A stretch of DNA of 64,000 nucleotides from Natronosalvus rutilus (GCF_024204665.1 NZ_CP100356.1:275966-339965); one strand, 5' to 3'. Positions 1-8,352 are shown, counted from the stretch's first letter. Notes: generated by a model not told the origin, from the sequence alone. Numbers and translations: made by a program.

Positions 1-1067
1 AAGAAGAACACGACCTCACGGCCAACCTCGTCCAGAAAGGCATTCGTCGTGCTATCGAAGCCGTTGATTCAGGCGTGGACAAGTTGAAGAAAGGAGAGAA
101 GACGAGTCAACCCGTTTTCGAGTCGTGGAGCGTCGTGTACGACAAGCGTAGTGCAACGTTCAACGCTGACCACGCCACGCTCTCCACGATTAACGGTAGA
201 GTCAAAACTGACTACGTGTTGCCACCTGAAAACGAGCGTGAAGACACGCCGTTTGGTCGCTACTATGAGAACGATGAATGGGATGCGTCTCACGCCACGC
301 TCCAGTACGATGAACACAGTGAGGAATTCTACCTGCACGTCACGGTGAAACAACCCCGTGGTGACAACGAAGAACGCCAAGAAGCCACGTCACATGGTGA
401 AGGTACCGAGAACGGAGTGGTTCTCGGCGTTGACCTGAACGTGACTGGCGCGTTCGCCGTCACTTCTACCGGCAAATTCGTCGGTAGCGCCGATTACCTC
501 ACCCACAAACGCAACGAGTTCGAGAAACGTCGAGGTCGCCTGCAACAGACAGGCACGCGCTCGGCGCACTTGACTATCCAAAGAATTGGGAGCAAGTTCA
601 GTGATTGGTCGTTGGACTGGCTCCACAACTGTGTGAACGAGTTACTCGAAGAAGCCGAACGAGTCGGCGCAGACAGCATCATCTTCGAGAACCTGAAACA
701 CATCCGCGAGAACATTGCGAACGGGTCGAAGTTTCAGCAGTGGGCTTACGCGAAGTTCGTTGAACTCGCGGAGTACAAGGTCGAAGACCGTGACTTGTTC
801 GTTGATTTCGTGAGTCCAGCGTACACGTCCCAACGGTGTTCGTGCTGTGGGTTTACCCACGAGGACAACCGCGACGACAAAGCGTTCGTGTGTCAGCAGT
901 GTGGGTACGAGGCGAATGCGGATTACAACGCGGCGAAGAACGTTGCCGTGCGGTATTGCGGGTATATTCATCGCGGGCAGAAGTCTCGCGGTGGATGGGC
1001 TGCGTGTCAATCAGCCCTGAAGTCAGGGACGTTGAACGTGAACGGCGATTTCAACGCCTCCGCTTAG
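1..1067 (+). CDS. tnpB: TnpB-family RNA-guided nuclease, 5' end outside window
   Basis: This is the transposon-encoded effector of IS200/IS605 (IS1341-type) elements. TnpB proteins are known to be guided by an RNA made from the element's right end. The frame is already open at base 3 and runs through the GTG at 75, so the N-terminal part lies outside the window. RuvC-like acidic residues are visible in GVDLNVTGA, IIFENLKHI and ADYNAAKN. A four-cysteine zinc ribbon (CSCCG then CQQCG) sits between the last two, as the family requires. No TnpA is visible. All catalytic residues seen are intact, so the protein may be functional. Confidence 0.93.
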   Translation, partial: EEHDLTANLVQKGIRRAIEAVDSGVDKLKKGEKTSQPVFESWSVVYDKRSATFNADHATLSTINGRVKTDYVLPPENEREDTPFGRYYENDEWDASHATLQYDEHSEEFYLHVTVKQPRGDNEERQEATSHGEGTENGVVLGVDLNVTGAFAVTSTGKFVGSADYLTHKRNEFEKRRGRLQQTGTRSAHLTIQRIGSKFSDWSLDWLHNCVNELLEEAERVGADSIIFENLKHIRENIANGSKFQQWAYAKFVELAEYKVEDRDLFVDFVSPAYTSQRCSCCGFTHEDNRDDKAFVCQQCGYEANADYNAAKNVAVRYCGYIHRGQKSRGGWAACQSALKSGTLNVNGDFNASA

Positions 1068-1094
1068 GAGCGGCAGAACGGGAGTCCACTGACA

Positions 1095-1119
1095 AGCCCC
1101 GACCCTTGAGGTCGGGGTT
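1095..1119 (+). repeat. Right-end hairpin of the TnpB element
   Basis: An 8-bp perfect stem (CCCCGACC with GGTCGGGG) surrounds a 5-base loop about 30 bases after the tnpB stop. Such hairpins mark the right end of IS200/IS605 elements and form part of the guide RNA scaffold in the TnpB family. The TTGAC just after it may be the cleavage-site end. The hairpin could also help end transcription. Confidence 0.7.
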
Positions 1120-1180
1120 ATTGACTTTGTACGTTCCCGTCTCGATGGCGTCCGTCGAGTGTTGCAAAATACCGAAATCA

Positions 1181-1188
1181 TTTATATA
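1181..1188 (+). promoter_or_regulatory. TATA box of the HTH/nucleotidyltransferase pair
   Basis: TTTATATA lies 24 bases before the ATG at 1212, the spacing of a leaderless haloarchaeal gene. An alternative upstream ATG (1188) overlaps this box and therefore cannot be the start. This settles the start of the downstream regulator. Confidence 0.7.
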
Positions 1189-1211
1189 TGGGTTCGCTAG
1201 TATGCAACAGC

Positions 1212-2135
1212 ATGCTCACAGAAGGCGAGGTTCGCGCCCTTACTGCCCTCCACGGTGAGCAGACGGTCTCTGAACTCGCAACGAATCTCGATCGGAGTCT
1301 CAGCTACACCTCCGAACTCGTTGAACGGCTCGAAACGGCTGGCCTAGTCGAGACACGCCGACAGGGGAAAACAAAGCAGATTCGACCGTCGGGCGCAAAG
1401 GCACTCGAGTTACTCACGGACCTCACGCAGCAGTATTCACACATCGACTGGCCGGAGCTGTTGTCAGGTGCAACCCTCCGTGTATGCTACTACCTCGATA
1501 CCCCACGGACCGTGACCGATCTCTCACGCCACGCCGACGTCCACAGAAGTACCGTCCACCGAGCGCTTGCCCCACTTCAACATCGTGGAATCGTCTACCA
1601 AACCGACGACGGCGCGTACACACTGAATGACGGCTTCGAACAGCTGAGTACATTCGCTCGTGAGCTTGCCCATCATGTTCACCGCCAGACTGCCGAAGAA
1701 CAGACCGACACCTACACCATTCTGTGGGAATCCCTCGACGAGTTCATTGTCCAGACGACGACTGAGATCATCGAGGAACACTTCATTCCGACAGGGCCAG
1801 ACCAATTCCAGCGATATGACCTCCCGCTGTTGGCACGTGACCGTCGATACTACCTCTATTCGGAGACGACGAGTGAGCTCTCCCCGGAGATGTTGTGCTG
1901 CCACATGCTCGTGATCGATTCGGGCGCACGGGCTCAGTCATACTGTCTGCTCCTGCTCAGTCACGTCGACATCGACCGCGACGTGCTCCGAGCCCATGCC
2001 ACCAAGTACGACGTCGAAGATGCCGTCGACGAGCTTTGCACGTATCTCGACACCAGCGGTGACCAGCGGACGTCTCGACTCCCTGAGTGGGAGGACTTCC
2101 AGGAACTGGCTGAAGAGTACGAGGTGACGCTATGA
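1212..2135 (+). CDS. Winged-helix regulator, probable antitoxin partner
   Basis: The protein has 307 residues. The N-terminal ~65 residues form a MarR-like winged helix (EQTVSELATNLDRSLSYTSE, then a wing around VETRRQGKTKQIRP). A second helix-turn-helix follows near residues 95-140 (TVTDLSRHADVHRSTVHRAL). The C-terminal half is acidic and not recognised. The last codon overlaps the next gene by ATGA, so the two are translated together. A HTH gene overlapping a nucleotidyltransferase gene is the architecture of AbiE-type toxin-antitoxin pairs, where the HTH protein represses and neutralises. The antitoxin role is inferred; DNA binding is well supported. Confidence 0.8.
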   Translation: MLTEGEVRALTALHGEQTVSELATNLDRSLSYTSELVERLETAGLVETRRQGKTKQIRPSGAKALELLTDLTQQYSHIDWPELLSGATLRVCYYLDTPRTVTDLSRHADVHRSTVHRALAPLQHRGIVYQTDDGAYTLNDGFEQLSTFARELAHHVHRQTAEEQTDTYTILWESLDEFIVQTTTEIIEEHFIPTGPDQFQRYDLPLLARDRRYYLYSETTSELSPEMLCCHMLVIDSGARAQSYCLLLLSHVDIDRDVLRAHATKYDVEDAVDELCTYLDTSGDQRTSRLPEWEDFQELAEEYEVTL

Positions 2136-2944
2136 GGGCGCGGTTCGATAGCGCATACATTCGCTCAGAACTCGAGCGCATCGGCCAGCAGCTGGACAAC
2201 CCGCTCACCGTCTTCTTAATTGGCGGGGGATCGATGGCGTTTCGCGGTCTCAAAGAGACGACCAAAGATATCGACCTCATCGTCTCCTCCGGCGACGATT
2301 TGCGTCAGCTACACGCGGTGCTCCTCGAATTGGGATACAATATCGTCCGGGAACCGGACGAAGAGTACGAAGAACTCGGTGCCCAGCGAATCCTCGAGAA
2401 CGATGATGGATGTCGAATCGACGTCTTCAACCAGCAGGTGATCGGCAAGCTGATTCTGGCTCCAGGCATTCGTGAGCGGAGCGAACGCTATCTCGACCCG
2501 GGAAATCTCGTTGTCGAGCTCGTGAGTCCAGAAGACATCTTCCTGTTCAAAGCGGTCGCCGGTCGGGTGGACGACATCGAGGATATGTTTTCGCTGATGC
2601 AGACCGGCCTCGAGTTCGACGTCGCCGAAGCGGAACTCGAGACGCAGGTCGAACTATTGGATCAGGAATTGTTCGTGACGTACGTGAGCGAAGCGTTGAC
2701 CGATCTCACCGAAAAGCACAACGTGACGACACCGTTGCACGACCCCGTTGCGAAGATTACCGAGCGCGTCTACGAGGAACTCGAAGTGCTTCACGCCCTC
2801 AATGAACCGAAACCAATGCTCAACCTCCAGCAGGAACTCGAGTACTCCAGGGCTGAACTACAGGAGATCGTGAGTCGTCTCGAAGAGAAAGGCGCCGTCA
2901 GAGAAAACCATGATCGCGTTGAGCGTCTTTCGACAACGATCTGA
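2132..2944 (+). CDS. DUF6036-type nucleotidyltransferase, possible toxin
   Basis: This 270-residue protein has a Pol-beta-like minimal nucleotidyltransferase core. The motif IGGGSMAFRGLKETTKDID (about residues 30-48) gives the GG(S) loop and the DxD metal pair. A later aspartate lies in CRIDVFNQ. The C-terminal ~90 residues look like a helical/HTH segment (ELQEIVSRLEEKGAV). Relatives include AbiEii and MenT toxins, which modify nucleotides or tRNA, and this class is also annotated DUF6036. It starts inside the stop of the HTH gene (ATGA). A toxin role is inference from the pairing. Confidence 0.8.
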   Translation: MRARFDSAYIRSELERIGQQLDNPLTVFLIGGGSMAFRGLKETTKDIDLIVSSGDDLRQLHAVLLELGYNIVREPDEEYEELGAQRILENDDGCRIDVFNQQVIGKLILAPGIRERSERYLDPGNLVVELVSPEDIFLFKAVAGRVDDIEDMFSLMQTGLEFDVAEAELETQVELLDQELFVTYVSEALTDLTEKHNVTTPLHDPVAKITERVYEELEVLHALNEPKPMLNLQQELEYSRAELQEIVSRLEEKGAVRENHDRVERLSTTI

Positions 2945-3096
2945 CGGCGAGGAATTCAGGAGTCTGTGAGTAACGCCTACGAGATATGGGTTCTGAAGAC
3001 CCACAGATTCGTATCAAGATCCTTCGCCTCCGATCCGTACACCCGCCCGGACGCCTCCTCACGCCCTTTTTGACGGCCTGATCAAGATTATTCGAA

Positions 3097-3264
3097 TTAC
3101 TCGTTCTCGAGTGCCGCATAGATCTCGGCGTGGCGGCGTCCGTCGAGTCTCCCCATCTCGAGGGTAATCTCGTGGCGTTCCTCGTCGTTTTCGGCCGCCT
3201 GGTAGCGCTCGTACAGTTGGCTGACTTCGTCGTCGACTGCCTCCGAATGAGTACTGTTGGCCAT
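3097..3264 (-). CDS. Tiny charged protein, third of a coupled trio
   Basis: The 55-residue acidic helical protein contains VSQLYERYQAAENDEERHEI and ends in ALENE. It matches no family I can name. Its ATG shares a base with the stop of the upstream gene (TGATG), which argues strongly that it is real and translated by re-initiation. The high charge and predicted helix suggest a protein-binding rather than enzymatic role. Confidence 0.6.
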   Translation of the reverse strand: MANSTHSEAVDDEVSQLYERYQAAENDEERHEITLEMGRLDGRRHAEIYAALENE

Positions 3265-3494
3265 CACCGGTCACGCAGCCGATCTCGAGCGGCCGCAAAT
3301 CGAACGGGATCTGTATCCCCAGCAGCAGCCATCTCGTTTGCTGACTGGAGTTGGGAGTCGATGAGGCGATTCTGCTGGCGTGACCACTCACGATCGTCGT
3401 GCGTCTGAACGTACTCGGCCCAGCGCCTGATCATCGCACGCCGTTGCTCCGTGTTCCGGCGTTGGTCGTCCTCAAACTCTTGTGAGTTCAGCAT
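3264..3494 (-). CDS. Small basic/acidic helical protein, second of the trio
   Basis: The protein has 76 residues and no recognised domain. It is very rich in R, E, D and Q (DDQRRNTEQRRAMIRRWAEY; ARDRLRDR at the end), and looks like a continuous helix or coiled coil. An in-frame extension to 3665 exists, but the ATG at 3494 is preferred because the preceding coding region belongs to the upstream small gene. It overlaps that gene by 23 bases and couples to the next by TGATG. Confidence 0.6.
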   Translation of the reverse strand: MLNSQEFEDDQRRNTEQRRAMIRRWAEYVQTHDDREWSRQQNRLIDSQLQSANEMAAAGDTDPVRFAAARDRLRDR

Positions 3495-3654
3495 AGTAGT
3501 CCTCAACTCCAAGCTCTTTAACGTACGTTTCGAGCTGCTCCGTGTTAAATCGTTCCTCGAAGAGAACGTAATCCCCGAGCGAAGCTGAAGGTTGAGCCGC
3601 CCGATTTGACACCAGTGGAACCGCAATCGGTTCTGACTGGCCGTCAGATCGCAT
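3472..3654 (-). CDS. Small protein of unknown function, first of the trio
   Basis: The protein has 60 residues. The C-terminal half (FNTEQLETYVKELGVEDYYA) is helical and conserved-looking; the N-terminal part is less ordered. No family was recognised. It begins 113 bases after the stop of the MFS gene on the same strand and may share its transcript. The tight packing of three tiny genes resembles plasmid-borne regulatory or toxin-antitoxin modules, but no toxin signature is visible. Confidence 0.5.
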   Translation of the reverse strand: MRSDGQSEPIAVPLVSNRAAQPSASLGDYVLFEERFNTEQLETYVKELGVEDYYAELTRV

Positions 3655-3767
3655 GGCATTCTCACGCCATCAACGGGTCCTGCCAGGGATTGTTTCGAGT
3701 ACGAGATGCGTCGTGATCGAAAGCCTCGTCTCGAAACGCTTCTGAGGGCGACACAGCGGATACCGCG

Positions 3768-5003
3768 TCAGGACCCGACACTCGGGAGAAAGTGACCGGT
3801 CTCTCGTCGGACACCACCTAGGAGGATCACAGCCGCGATGAGTGGCATGGCCGCACAGCAGAAATATACGGGCCAAAAACCAACGGTCTCGACGATCGGA
3901 AGTGTGACAACGGGCCCAAACCCACCGCCGATATCCCCGAACACGTTGTTCGTCCCCACGGCACGACCCATCTCGCCGTCGACGACGAGGTCGCCTAATA
4001 GCGCCATCAGTGGCCCGCTTGTCCCGCCCTGTCCGAGCCCGATGCATACGCAGGCGATAGCCAGGGTAACCACAGAATCCGCGAGTGCGAGCAACAGGAA
4101 TCCGATTGACGTGACGCCCAGAAACAGGAGCAAAATGGGGACTCGTGACTGAGTCCGGTCGCTGACGTACCCACCGAGATACATCGACAGGCCCGCAGCG
4201 ACAACGGTGAGGCCCATAAACAGGCCCGAAGAGCCCTGGGCATCGAATCCAAAGACGCTGAGTTGGTTTCGATCAAGGAACAGGACGAGCGTCGCGAACA
4301 GCGCTCCGATGTAGACGAACAGTACGGCGAAGTTCACGAGGCCGACCGTGACCGCGGGGAGACTCGTATTGATGTCCCACGGCTTGACCGACTGATTCAC
4401 TCCTCCTTCAATGTGTGTTTCGGGCACCGTCTGGTAGGCGATGGCGCTGGCGAGAAACGCGAAGACAGTAGCGACCGCGAACGCGACGACGTTCCCGGCG
4501 AGTTCGCTGACGAGGCCGCCGAGTACCACGCCCGTTGGAAATCCGAAAAGCACCCCGCCTCTGATGAGCCCCATATTCGATCCGCGTGAGCTACCGTCGC
4601 TGATGTCGTCGGCTATCGTGTACGCGGTCGCGAAGACGAGCGCGCTCCCGACGCCCCACAGGAGGCGGGCAGCCATAAACCACACTTCGGGAAGTGGTGC
4701 GAGCATTGCGATAACGTAGCCGAACGTGGAGATTCCCTGGATGAACATGCCGATGACGAACGGTTTTCTCGTCCCGAATCGGTCCACGAGACTCCCGGCC
4801 GGTGCGTTCGCGAACAGTCGTGAAAATCGATTCGCGCTCAAGATAAGCCCGACGAGAAACGGGGAGATCCCGAGAACAGCACCCAGATTCGGCAAGATGG
4901 GGAAGATCACGCCACCGCCGAAGCCGATGAAAAACGTGCTGACGATAACCGACCCGAGAACAAGTCGCCCCTCGTTTTTCACCTCTGGGAGCCGAATATT
5001 CAC
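3768..5003 (-). CDS. Major facilitator superfamily transporter
   Basis: The 411-residue polytopic membrane protein has about 12 hydrophobic segments. The loop 2-3 signature AGSLVDRFGTRKP (about residues 73-85) and its second-half echo GGYVSDRTQSRVP are the classic MFS repeats. Glycine-rich helices (GFGGGVIFP, GLGQGGTSGP) fit a drug- or metabolite-exporter subfamily; the substrate cannot be read. It is the first gene of a leftward run that continues into three tiny genes. Confidence 0.88.
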   Translation of the reverse strand: MNIRLPEVKNEGRLVLGSVIVSTFFIGFGGGVIFPILPNLGAVLGISPFLVGLILSANRFSRLFANAPAGSLVDRFGTRKPFVIGMFIQGISTFGYVIAMLAPLPEVWFMAARLLWGVGSALVFATAYTIADDISDGSSRGSNMGLIRGGVLFGFPTGVVLGGLVSELAGNVVAFAVATVFAFLASAIAYQTVPETHIEGGVNQSVKPWDINTSLPAVTVGLVNFAVLFVYIGALFATLVLFLDRNQLSVFGFDAQGSSGLFMGLTVVAAGLSMYLGGYVSDRTQSRVPILLLFLGVTSIGFLLLALADSVVTLAIACVCIGLGQGGTSGPLMALLGDLVVDGEMGRAVGTNNVFGDIGGGFGPVVTLPIVETVGFWPVYFCCAAMPLIAAVILLGGVRRETGHFLPSVGS

Positions 5004-5302
5004 ATTCGAGACGGTCGTTCCTGAACGCCTTTAGTATGACCATTCCAGAGTCGTAGGACTAGGCGGGAAGCGCTCCGTTCCTAGCCTGATTCCTCTTTCA
5101 CAGGGATATGGCCTGCCTTCTTGAACGCTCGCGTTGACAACTCGGCTTTGCTGCGTTACGTAGAGATTCCCAACTGACGGCGTGTATCCATGGCGTAACG
5201 CCATGATCTTGCGCCTGATCCGCCATAACCCGACGAAGCACGGCGATTAACTAGAGTCAAATGATCTGGTGAGTTCAGTTAACATCGACGTTTCAGCTGT
5301 TC
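5004..5302. other. Gene-free stretch with a perfect palindrome
   Basis: No credible gene is present. A perfect 8-1-8 palindrome (CATGGCGT A ACGCCATG) lies at 5189-5205. The sequence around 5120-5160 looks like worn insertion-sequence DNA, but no transposase can be read. Confidence 0.4.
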
Positions 5303-5551
5303 TCACTCAATCCTCACAACCGGCTCGTCCTCAACCTCCACTGTAATCGTGTGACCTGCGTATGGAAATTCTATCCGGCCAACTCGGGCAGTCCCACTAA
5401 TGGTTGGAGAAAAGATTGACTCCAGTGCATCTGGTTCGACGACGTCATAGAGTGGTGGAAGCTCTAGTGGGTCCGTGCCTTCAAGAGCGGCCACTCCGTC
5501 TACGATCTGTTCGCGTATCTCATGGCTCTTGCTCGCAAGAGACTGAGTCAT
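5303..5551 (-). CDS. HalOD1 output-domain protein
   Basis: This stand-alone 82-residue HalOD1 domain is a haloarchaeal signalling output module of unknown molecular action. Family-typical features are an N-terminal helix, LPPLYDVVEPDALESIF, and a beta strand with FPYAGHTITVEVED near the end. The start at 5551 (MTQSLAS) is chosen over 5572 because the extra residues are not family-like. A second HalOD1 gene lies at 26.7 kb. Confidence 0.8.
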   Translation of the reverse strand: MTQSLASKSHEIREQIVDGVAALEGTDPLELPPLYDVVEPDALESIFSPTISGTARVGRIEFPYAGHTITVEVEDEPVVRIE

Positions 5552-5811
5552 TGATACTACGAGCCACAGCACTCTGGTAATACTTTTCGATATTATTGTT
5601 ACCAGCAGTTATGGGCTCGGAGTAACTCCATTTTGAGTGGTGTTAACGCGTGACTCGTCGAAAGTTATCTCCTCGCCTCGGTTTGTTTCAGTTGCGTCTG
5701 CTCACCGGTGTACGATTGTTTAGTCATCAGCATTTGAACGGGTTTGATTATGAACGATCATAGATTTTCATCGCAAAAATATTGAAGAGGTTGTGGTTGC
5801 TATAGACTAGC

Positions 5812-6021
5812 ATGACACCAAAACTCATGCTCAAGCCAGTAGACGATGTGCCCGCTGACTCCCGTGTTTGCCACTATGACGAACTAGAAGAAGGTGCAAA
5901 GGAGGAGTTTCCGACCCTTACAGAGTCAACTGGTGCTTCTGTCGATTGTTCAGTTGCAGATGGACTCCAGGGATGTGACCTCGTGAAGTACACGAACTAC
6001 TACGAGGTCTCCGTCAGCTAA
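5812..6021 (+). CDS. Small conserved haloarchaeal protein (YxEL motif)
   Basis: The protein has 69 residues. Its core HYDELEEGAKEEFPTL resembles YKYEELSSDAQQVVEEAV in the lipoprotein gene at 13.8 kb, and both finish with a strand-forming tail. This suggests one small family (possibly DUF7979). Function is unknown and there is no signal peptide. It converges on the PadR gene, and the two stop codons overlap by four bases. Confidence 0.6.
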   Translation: MTPKLMLKPVDDVPADSRVCHYDELEEGAKEEFPTLTESTGASVDCSVADGLQGCDLVKYTNYYEVSVS

Positions 6022-6290
6022 TCGACATACTGTGATTCCCACTCCCGTCGCTCCTCAATTGCTCGCTCTCCGGAGTCCGTGATCACGTAGTAATTCGTCC
6101 GCCGGTCTAGCTGGCCCTTTTCGACTAACTCTTTGTTGACTATCGTATCGAGATTCGGATACAGCCGCCCATGATTGATGTCGCTACTGTAGTACTGCTC
6201 CACCTCTTCTTTGACATCCTGGCCAGATGGCTGGTCGGCACCGGCGATGACGTATAGGAGGTCTCGTTGGAACCCTGTGAGGTCGTCCAT
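6018..6290 (-). CDS. PadR-family transcriptional regulator
   Basis: This 90-residue winged-helix protein of the haloarchaeal PadR type carries FQRDLLYVIAGADQPSGQDV, the recognition region YSSDINHGRLYPNLDTIV, and the wing ELVEKGQLDRRTNYYVIT. The C-terminal tail is short, as in minimal PadR repressors. These proteins usually repress neighbouring transport or stress genes. The local target is not evident; the VapBC pair beginning 300 bases to the right is one possibility. Confidence 0.88.
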   Translation of the reverse strand: MDDLTGFQRDLLYVIAGADQPSGQDVKEEVEQYYSSDINHGRLYPNLDTIVNKELVEKGQLDRRTNYYVITDSGERAIEERREWESQYVD

Positions 6291-6387
6291 CTCAAGGGAC
6301 AGTCCAACACATGATATGTTTGTTATATCCGGCGTATGAATTGTTAGGGGAATTGGTCGTACTTGTGGGCTTTCTCCTCGAATCTGT

Positions 6388-6558
6388 GTAACGACGCTAC
6401 CACCAGAAGCTCAACACGAAGGGGCAGTTCTCGATATCGCTGGTGAAGCGATCGAACTCTGTGAATCCGCATATCTGCCTGAAGTTACACAGTCTCGCAA
6501 AGAGTCTGCACAGGAGCGTCTCGATCGTCTCTCGACACGAGTATCCGAGCGAGGCTGA
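6388..6558 (+). pseudogene. Fragment of an unidentified gene (C-terminal end)
   Basis: The frame is open from 6340 but has no usable start codon. It reads as a normal acidic helical protein end (GEAIELCESAYLPEV, then RLDRLSTRVSERG) before a TGA. It looks like the 3' remnant of a gene whose front was lost, probably when the VapBC module was acquired next to it. No family was identified. Confidence 0.35.
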
Positions 6559-6598
6559 CCAAAGACCAAAGTAGCGTCAACGCGAATGTCAACGCGAG

Positions 6599-6847
6599 AT
6601 GGGAACGGCTGATGAGCAGATCCGTGTGAGTAACACAGTGAAACGCGAACTGGAGAAACGGAAGCGCAAAGGCGAGAGTTACAACGATGTCCTTGAGCGT
6701 GTGCTCGGCGAGAATGTCATGGGCGACTTCTACGACGGATTTGGCCGCTGGTCCGATGAGGAATCTCAGAGCGTCCGTGAGGCGCGCCAGAAAGCCAAAG
6801 AGAAGCGGAAAAAACGGATGCGACGACGGGCAGACAATAGCGCATGA
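6599..6847 (+). CDS. vapB: VapB-type antitoxin
   Basis: The protein has 82 residues. An N-terminal DNA-binding segment (IRVSNTVKRELEKRKRKGES) is followed by YNDVLERVL and a highly basic/acidic tail that would wrap the toxin, the usual arrangement in archaeal VapB/RelB-like antitoxins. Its stop overlaps the toxin start by ATGA. VapB normally represses its own operon together with the toxin. Confidence 0.85.
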   Translation: MGTADEQIRVSNTVKRELEKRKRKGESYNDVLERVLGENVMGDFYDGFGRWSDEESQSVREARQKAKEKRKKRMRRRADNSA

Positions 6848-7245
6848 AGGTCCTTGATGCGTCGTTTCTGATCGACTATCTGGATGGTCTTGAGGAGACT
6901 CGCGACTTCTATGAATCCGCAGGCGGTGCTGATGTCCGCTGGGTGATGCCTGTCCCAGCGTACGCAGAGGTCCTTGTTGGTGAAGGGAATCTTCCGAACG
7001 GGGACGTCGATGGGGCTCGTGCAGACCTCTCCTGGGCCGAAGTCTACACTGTTGATGAGCGAACGGCAACAATTGCGGGCGAGGTCGCAGACGAAATCGC
7101 GCCTGGAGGTCCCTACCTCGATGGACCAGACGCGCTAATTGCAGCCGTAGGCCGCGAACTGGACGCGCCTGTCGTCTCTGGAGACGGAGATCTCACTCAT
7201 GCAGAGACGAAAAAAGTCATCCAGGTCGAAGAGTACAAAAACTGA
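6844..7245 (+). CDS. vapC: VapC PIN-domain ribonuclease toxin
   Basis: This 133-residue PIN domain is expected to cleave RNA in the cytoplasm, and VapB blocks it. Acidic metal-binding residues are visible in MKVLDASFLIDYL, PAYAEVLVGE, DGPDALIAA and SGDGDLTH, the standard quartet and spacing. Length is normal for VapC. It is translated together with the antitoxin through the 4-base overlap. Confidence 0.92.
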   Translation: MKVLDASFLIDYLDGLEETRDFYESAGGADVRWVMPVPAYAEVLVGEGNLPNGDVDGARADLSWAEVYTVDERTATIAGEVADEIAPGGPYLDGPDALIAAVGRELDAPVVSGDGDLTHAETKKVIQVEEYKN

Positions 7246-7411
7246 TACACCACTCTTTTCCAGATTATCTTCGTTCCTATCCGCGGGAATTGATTACCCC
7301 ACGATCGGTTAGAAATTTCACTCGTGGGGTAACCACATGGGAGATCAGAAATCGAGGACCACTGGCAGTAACGACGACTACTCGTCCAAATAGCTGCGTT
7401 CCCTACGGAGG

Positions 7412-7455
7412 TCAGCTTCGCCGCCACAAACGTTGTATCCGTGTTCGGAGTGATG
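7412..7455 (-). pseudogene. Stranded second copy of the primase-like gene's 3' end
   Basis: On the minus strand this reads SLRTRIQRLWRRS then TGA, against SLRTRMQRLWRRN at the end of the gene finishing at 8393. Over 36 bases (7420-7455 versus 8401-8436) 33 are identical. The two copies enclose the PIN/RHH pair as direct repeats. Confidence 0.7.
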
Positions 7456-7474
7456 CAGGGAAGAGGTCGAAGGT

Positions 7475-7993
7475 TTAGGATTCCTCTTCAGTAAGTAGTG
7501 AGCGGGCTCGCTGGACGTAGCTATTCGCGTCCCAACTTCGGGCAGCGCTGATGTCGTCGAGGAGTGTGAGTGCTTCATTGGATGTCAACTGATCAGTTCG
7601 AACAAACACTGAGAGTAGTGTTGGTGTCGTCACGAGTCGTGTATCGGCTAGAGATGCGTGGATCAGACCGAGGCAGTTGAATTCATCGCAGAGAAACAGC
7701 GTGGCATCAATATTGTTTGCAAGAGTGACTGCAGCGTTCTCACCATCGTCGAGTGGGAACTCAGCATCAAGATCAACTGACTGCACCGTCATCTCGGTGG
7801 TTTGAGCAAGAACCGTGCTAGCGGCTTGACCGTGGTCGTCATCGTACGAGGCAATCTCCTGTAGTTCCTCGACGACCATCTCTGGTACGAGTACGTCGTG
7901 GATATTCAGACATAGCGAGAGTGGATTTGGATTGGAGTCCGCGGCGATTCCGAGACTCACCAGTGCGGATGTGTCTGCTACTAATCTCGTCAT
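7475..7993 (-). CDS. PIN-domain toxin-like nuclease
   Basis: The 172-residue PIN protein is of the group paired with UPF0175-like antitoxins. Acidic residues lie in VADTSALVSLG, MVVEELQEI, DGENAAVTLA and FLCDEFNC. The C-terminal ~45 residues form an extra helical extension. Its ATG directly abuts the stop of the upstream RHH gene with no spacing, so the two are co-translated. Ribonuclease activity is inferred from the fold. Confidence 0.85.
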   Translation of the reverse strand: MTRLVADTSALVSLGIAADSNPNPLSLCLNIHDVLVPEMVVEELQEIASYDDDHGQAASTVLAQTTEMTVQSVDLDAEFPLDDGENAAVTLANNIDATLFLCDEFNCLGLIHASLADTRLVTTPTLLSVFVRTDQLTSNEALTLLDDISAARSWDANSYVQRARSLLTEEES

Positions 7994-8296
7994 CTATAGC
8001 TCGGCAACCTCGTCGACGAAGCCTTCGTCAAGCTGTTGTTTCAACACACGGAGGTTGGCGGCTTCCTCTGCCCCGACAAGCGCTTTGAGTTGCTCGTAGC
8101 TAATCTCGTCGTCGTAATAGGCAGCAGCGATTTCCTGGGTGAGTGCGTCGTCGTGAGCGGCGTCTTGGAGATACTCACGAAGCGCTGTCACGAGGATGTC
8201 TGTTCGATCTTCTCCAAGGACCGCAGCGAGTGCGTCAGCCCGGTCAATGAGTCGGTTGGGGGCCCGAAACTGCACGCGCTTTTTGTCGGTACTCAT
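7994..8296 (-). CDS. Ribbon-helix-helix antitoxin (CopG / UPF0175-like)
   Basis: The protein has 100 residues. An N-terminal ribbon-helix-helix (KRVQFRAPNRLIDRADAL, then RTDILVTALREYL) is followed by a UPF0175-like segment (AYYDDEISYEQLKALVG). The start at MSTDKK (8296) is preferred to the longer frame because the extension runs through 17-bp repeats that look like the operator. It probably represses its own promoter and binds the PIN protein. Confidence 0.83.
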   Translation of the reverse strand: MSTDKKRVQFRAPNRLIDRADALAAVLGEDRTDILVTALREYLQDAAHDDALTQEIAAAYYDDEISYEQLKALVGAEEAANLRVLKQQLDEGFVDEVAEL

Positions 8297-8298
8297 TA

Positions 8299-8352
8299 TG
8301 TGTACATTGTGAGCCAACGCACTTAGCCGTTGTCGTGTGTACAATGTGAGCC
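8299..8352 (-). promoter_or_regulatory. Direct-repeat operator before the RHH/PIN operon
   Basis: Two 17-base repeats, tgtgtacattgtgagcc (8299-8315) and tgtgtacaatgtgagcc (8336-8352), match at 16 of 17 positions and begin 37 bases apart. The first sits immediately in front of the RHH start codon. Paired direct repeats with a TGTACA core are what a cooperative RHH autorepressor would bind. Its action is inferred. Confidence 0.55.
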
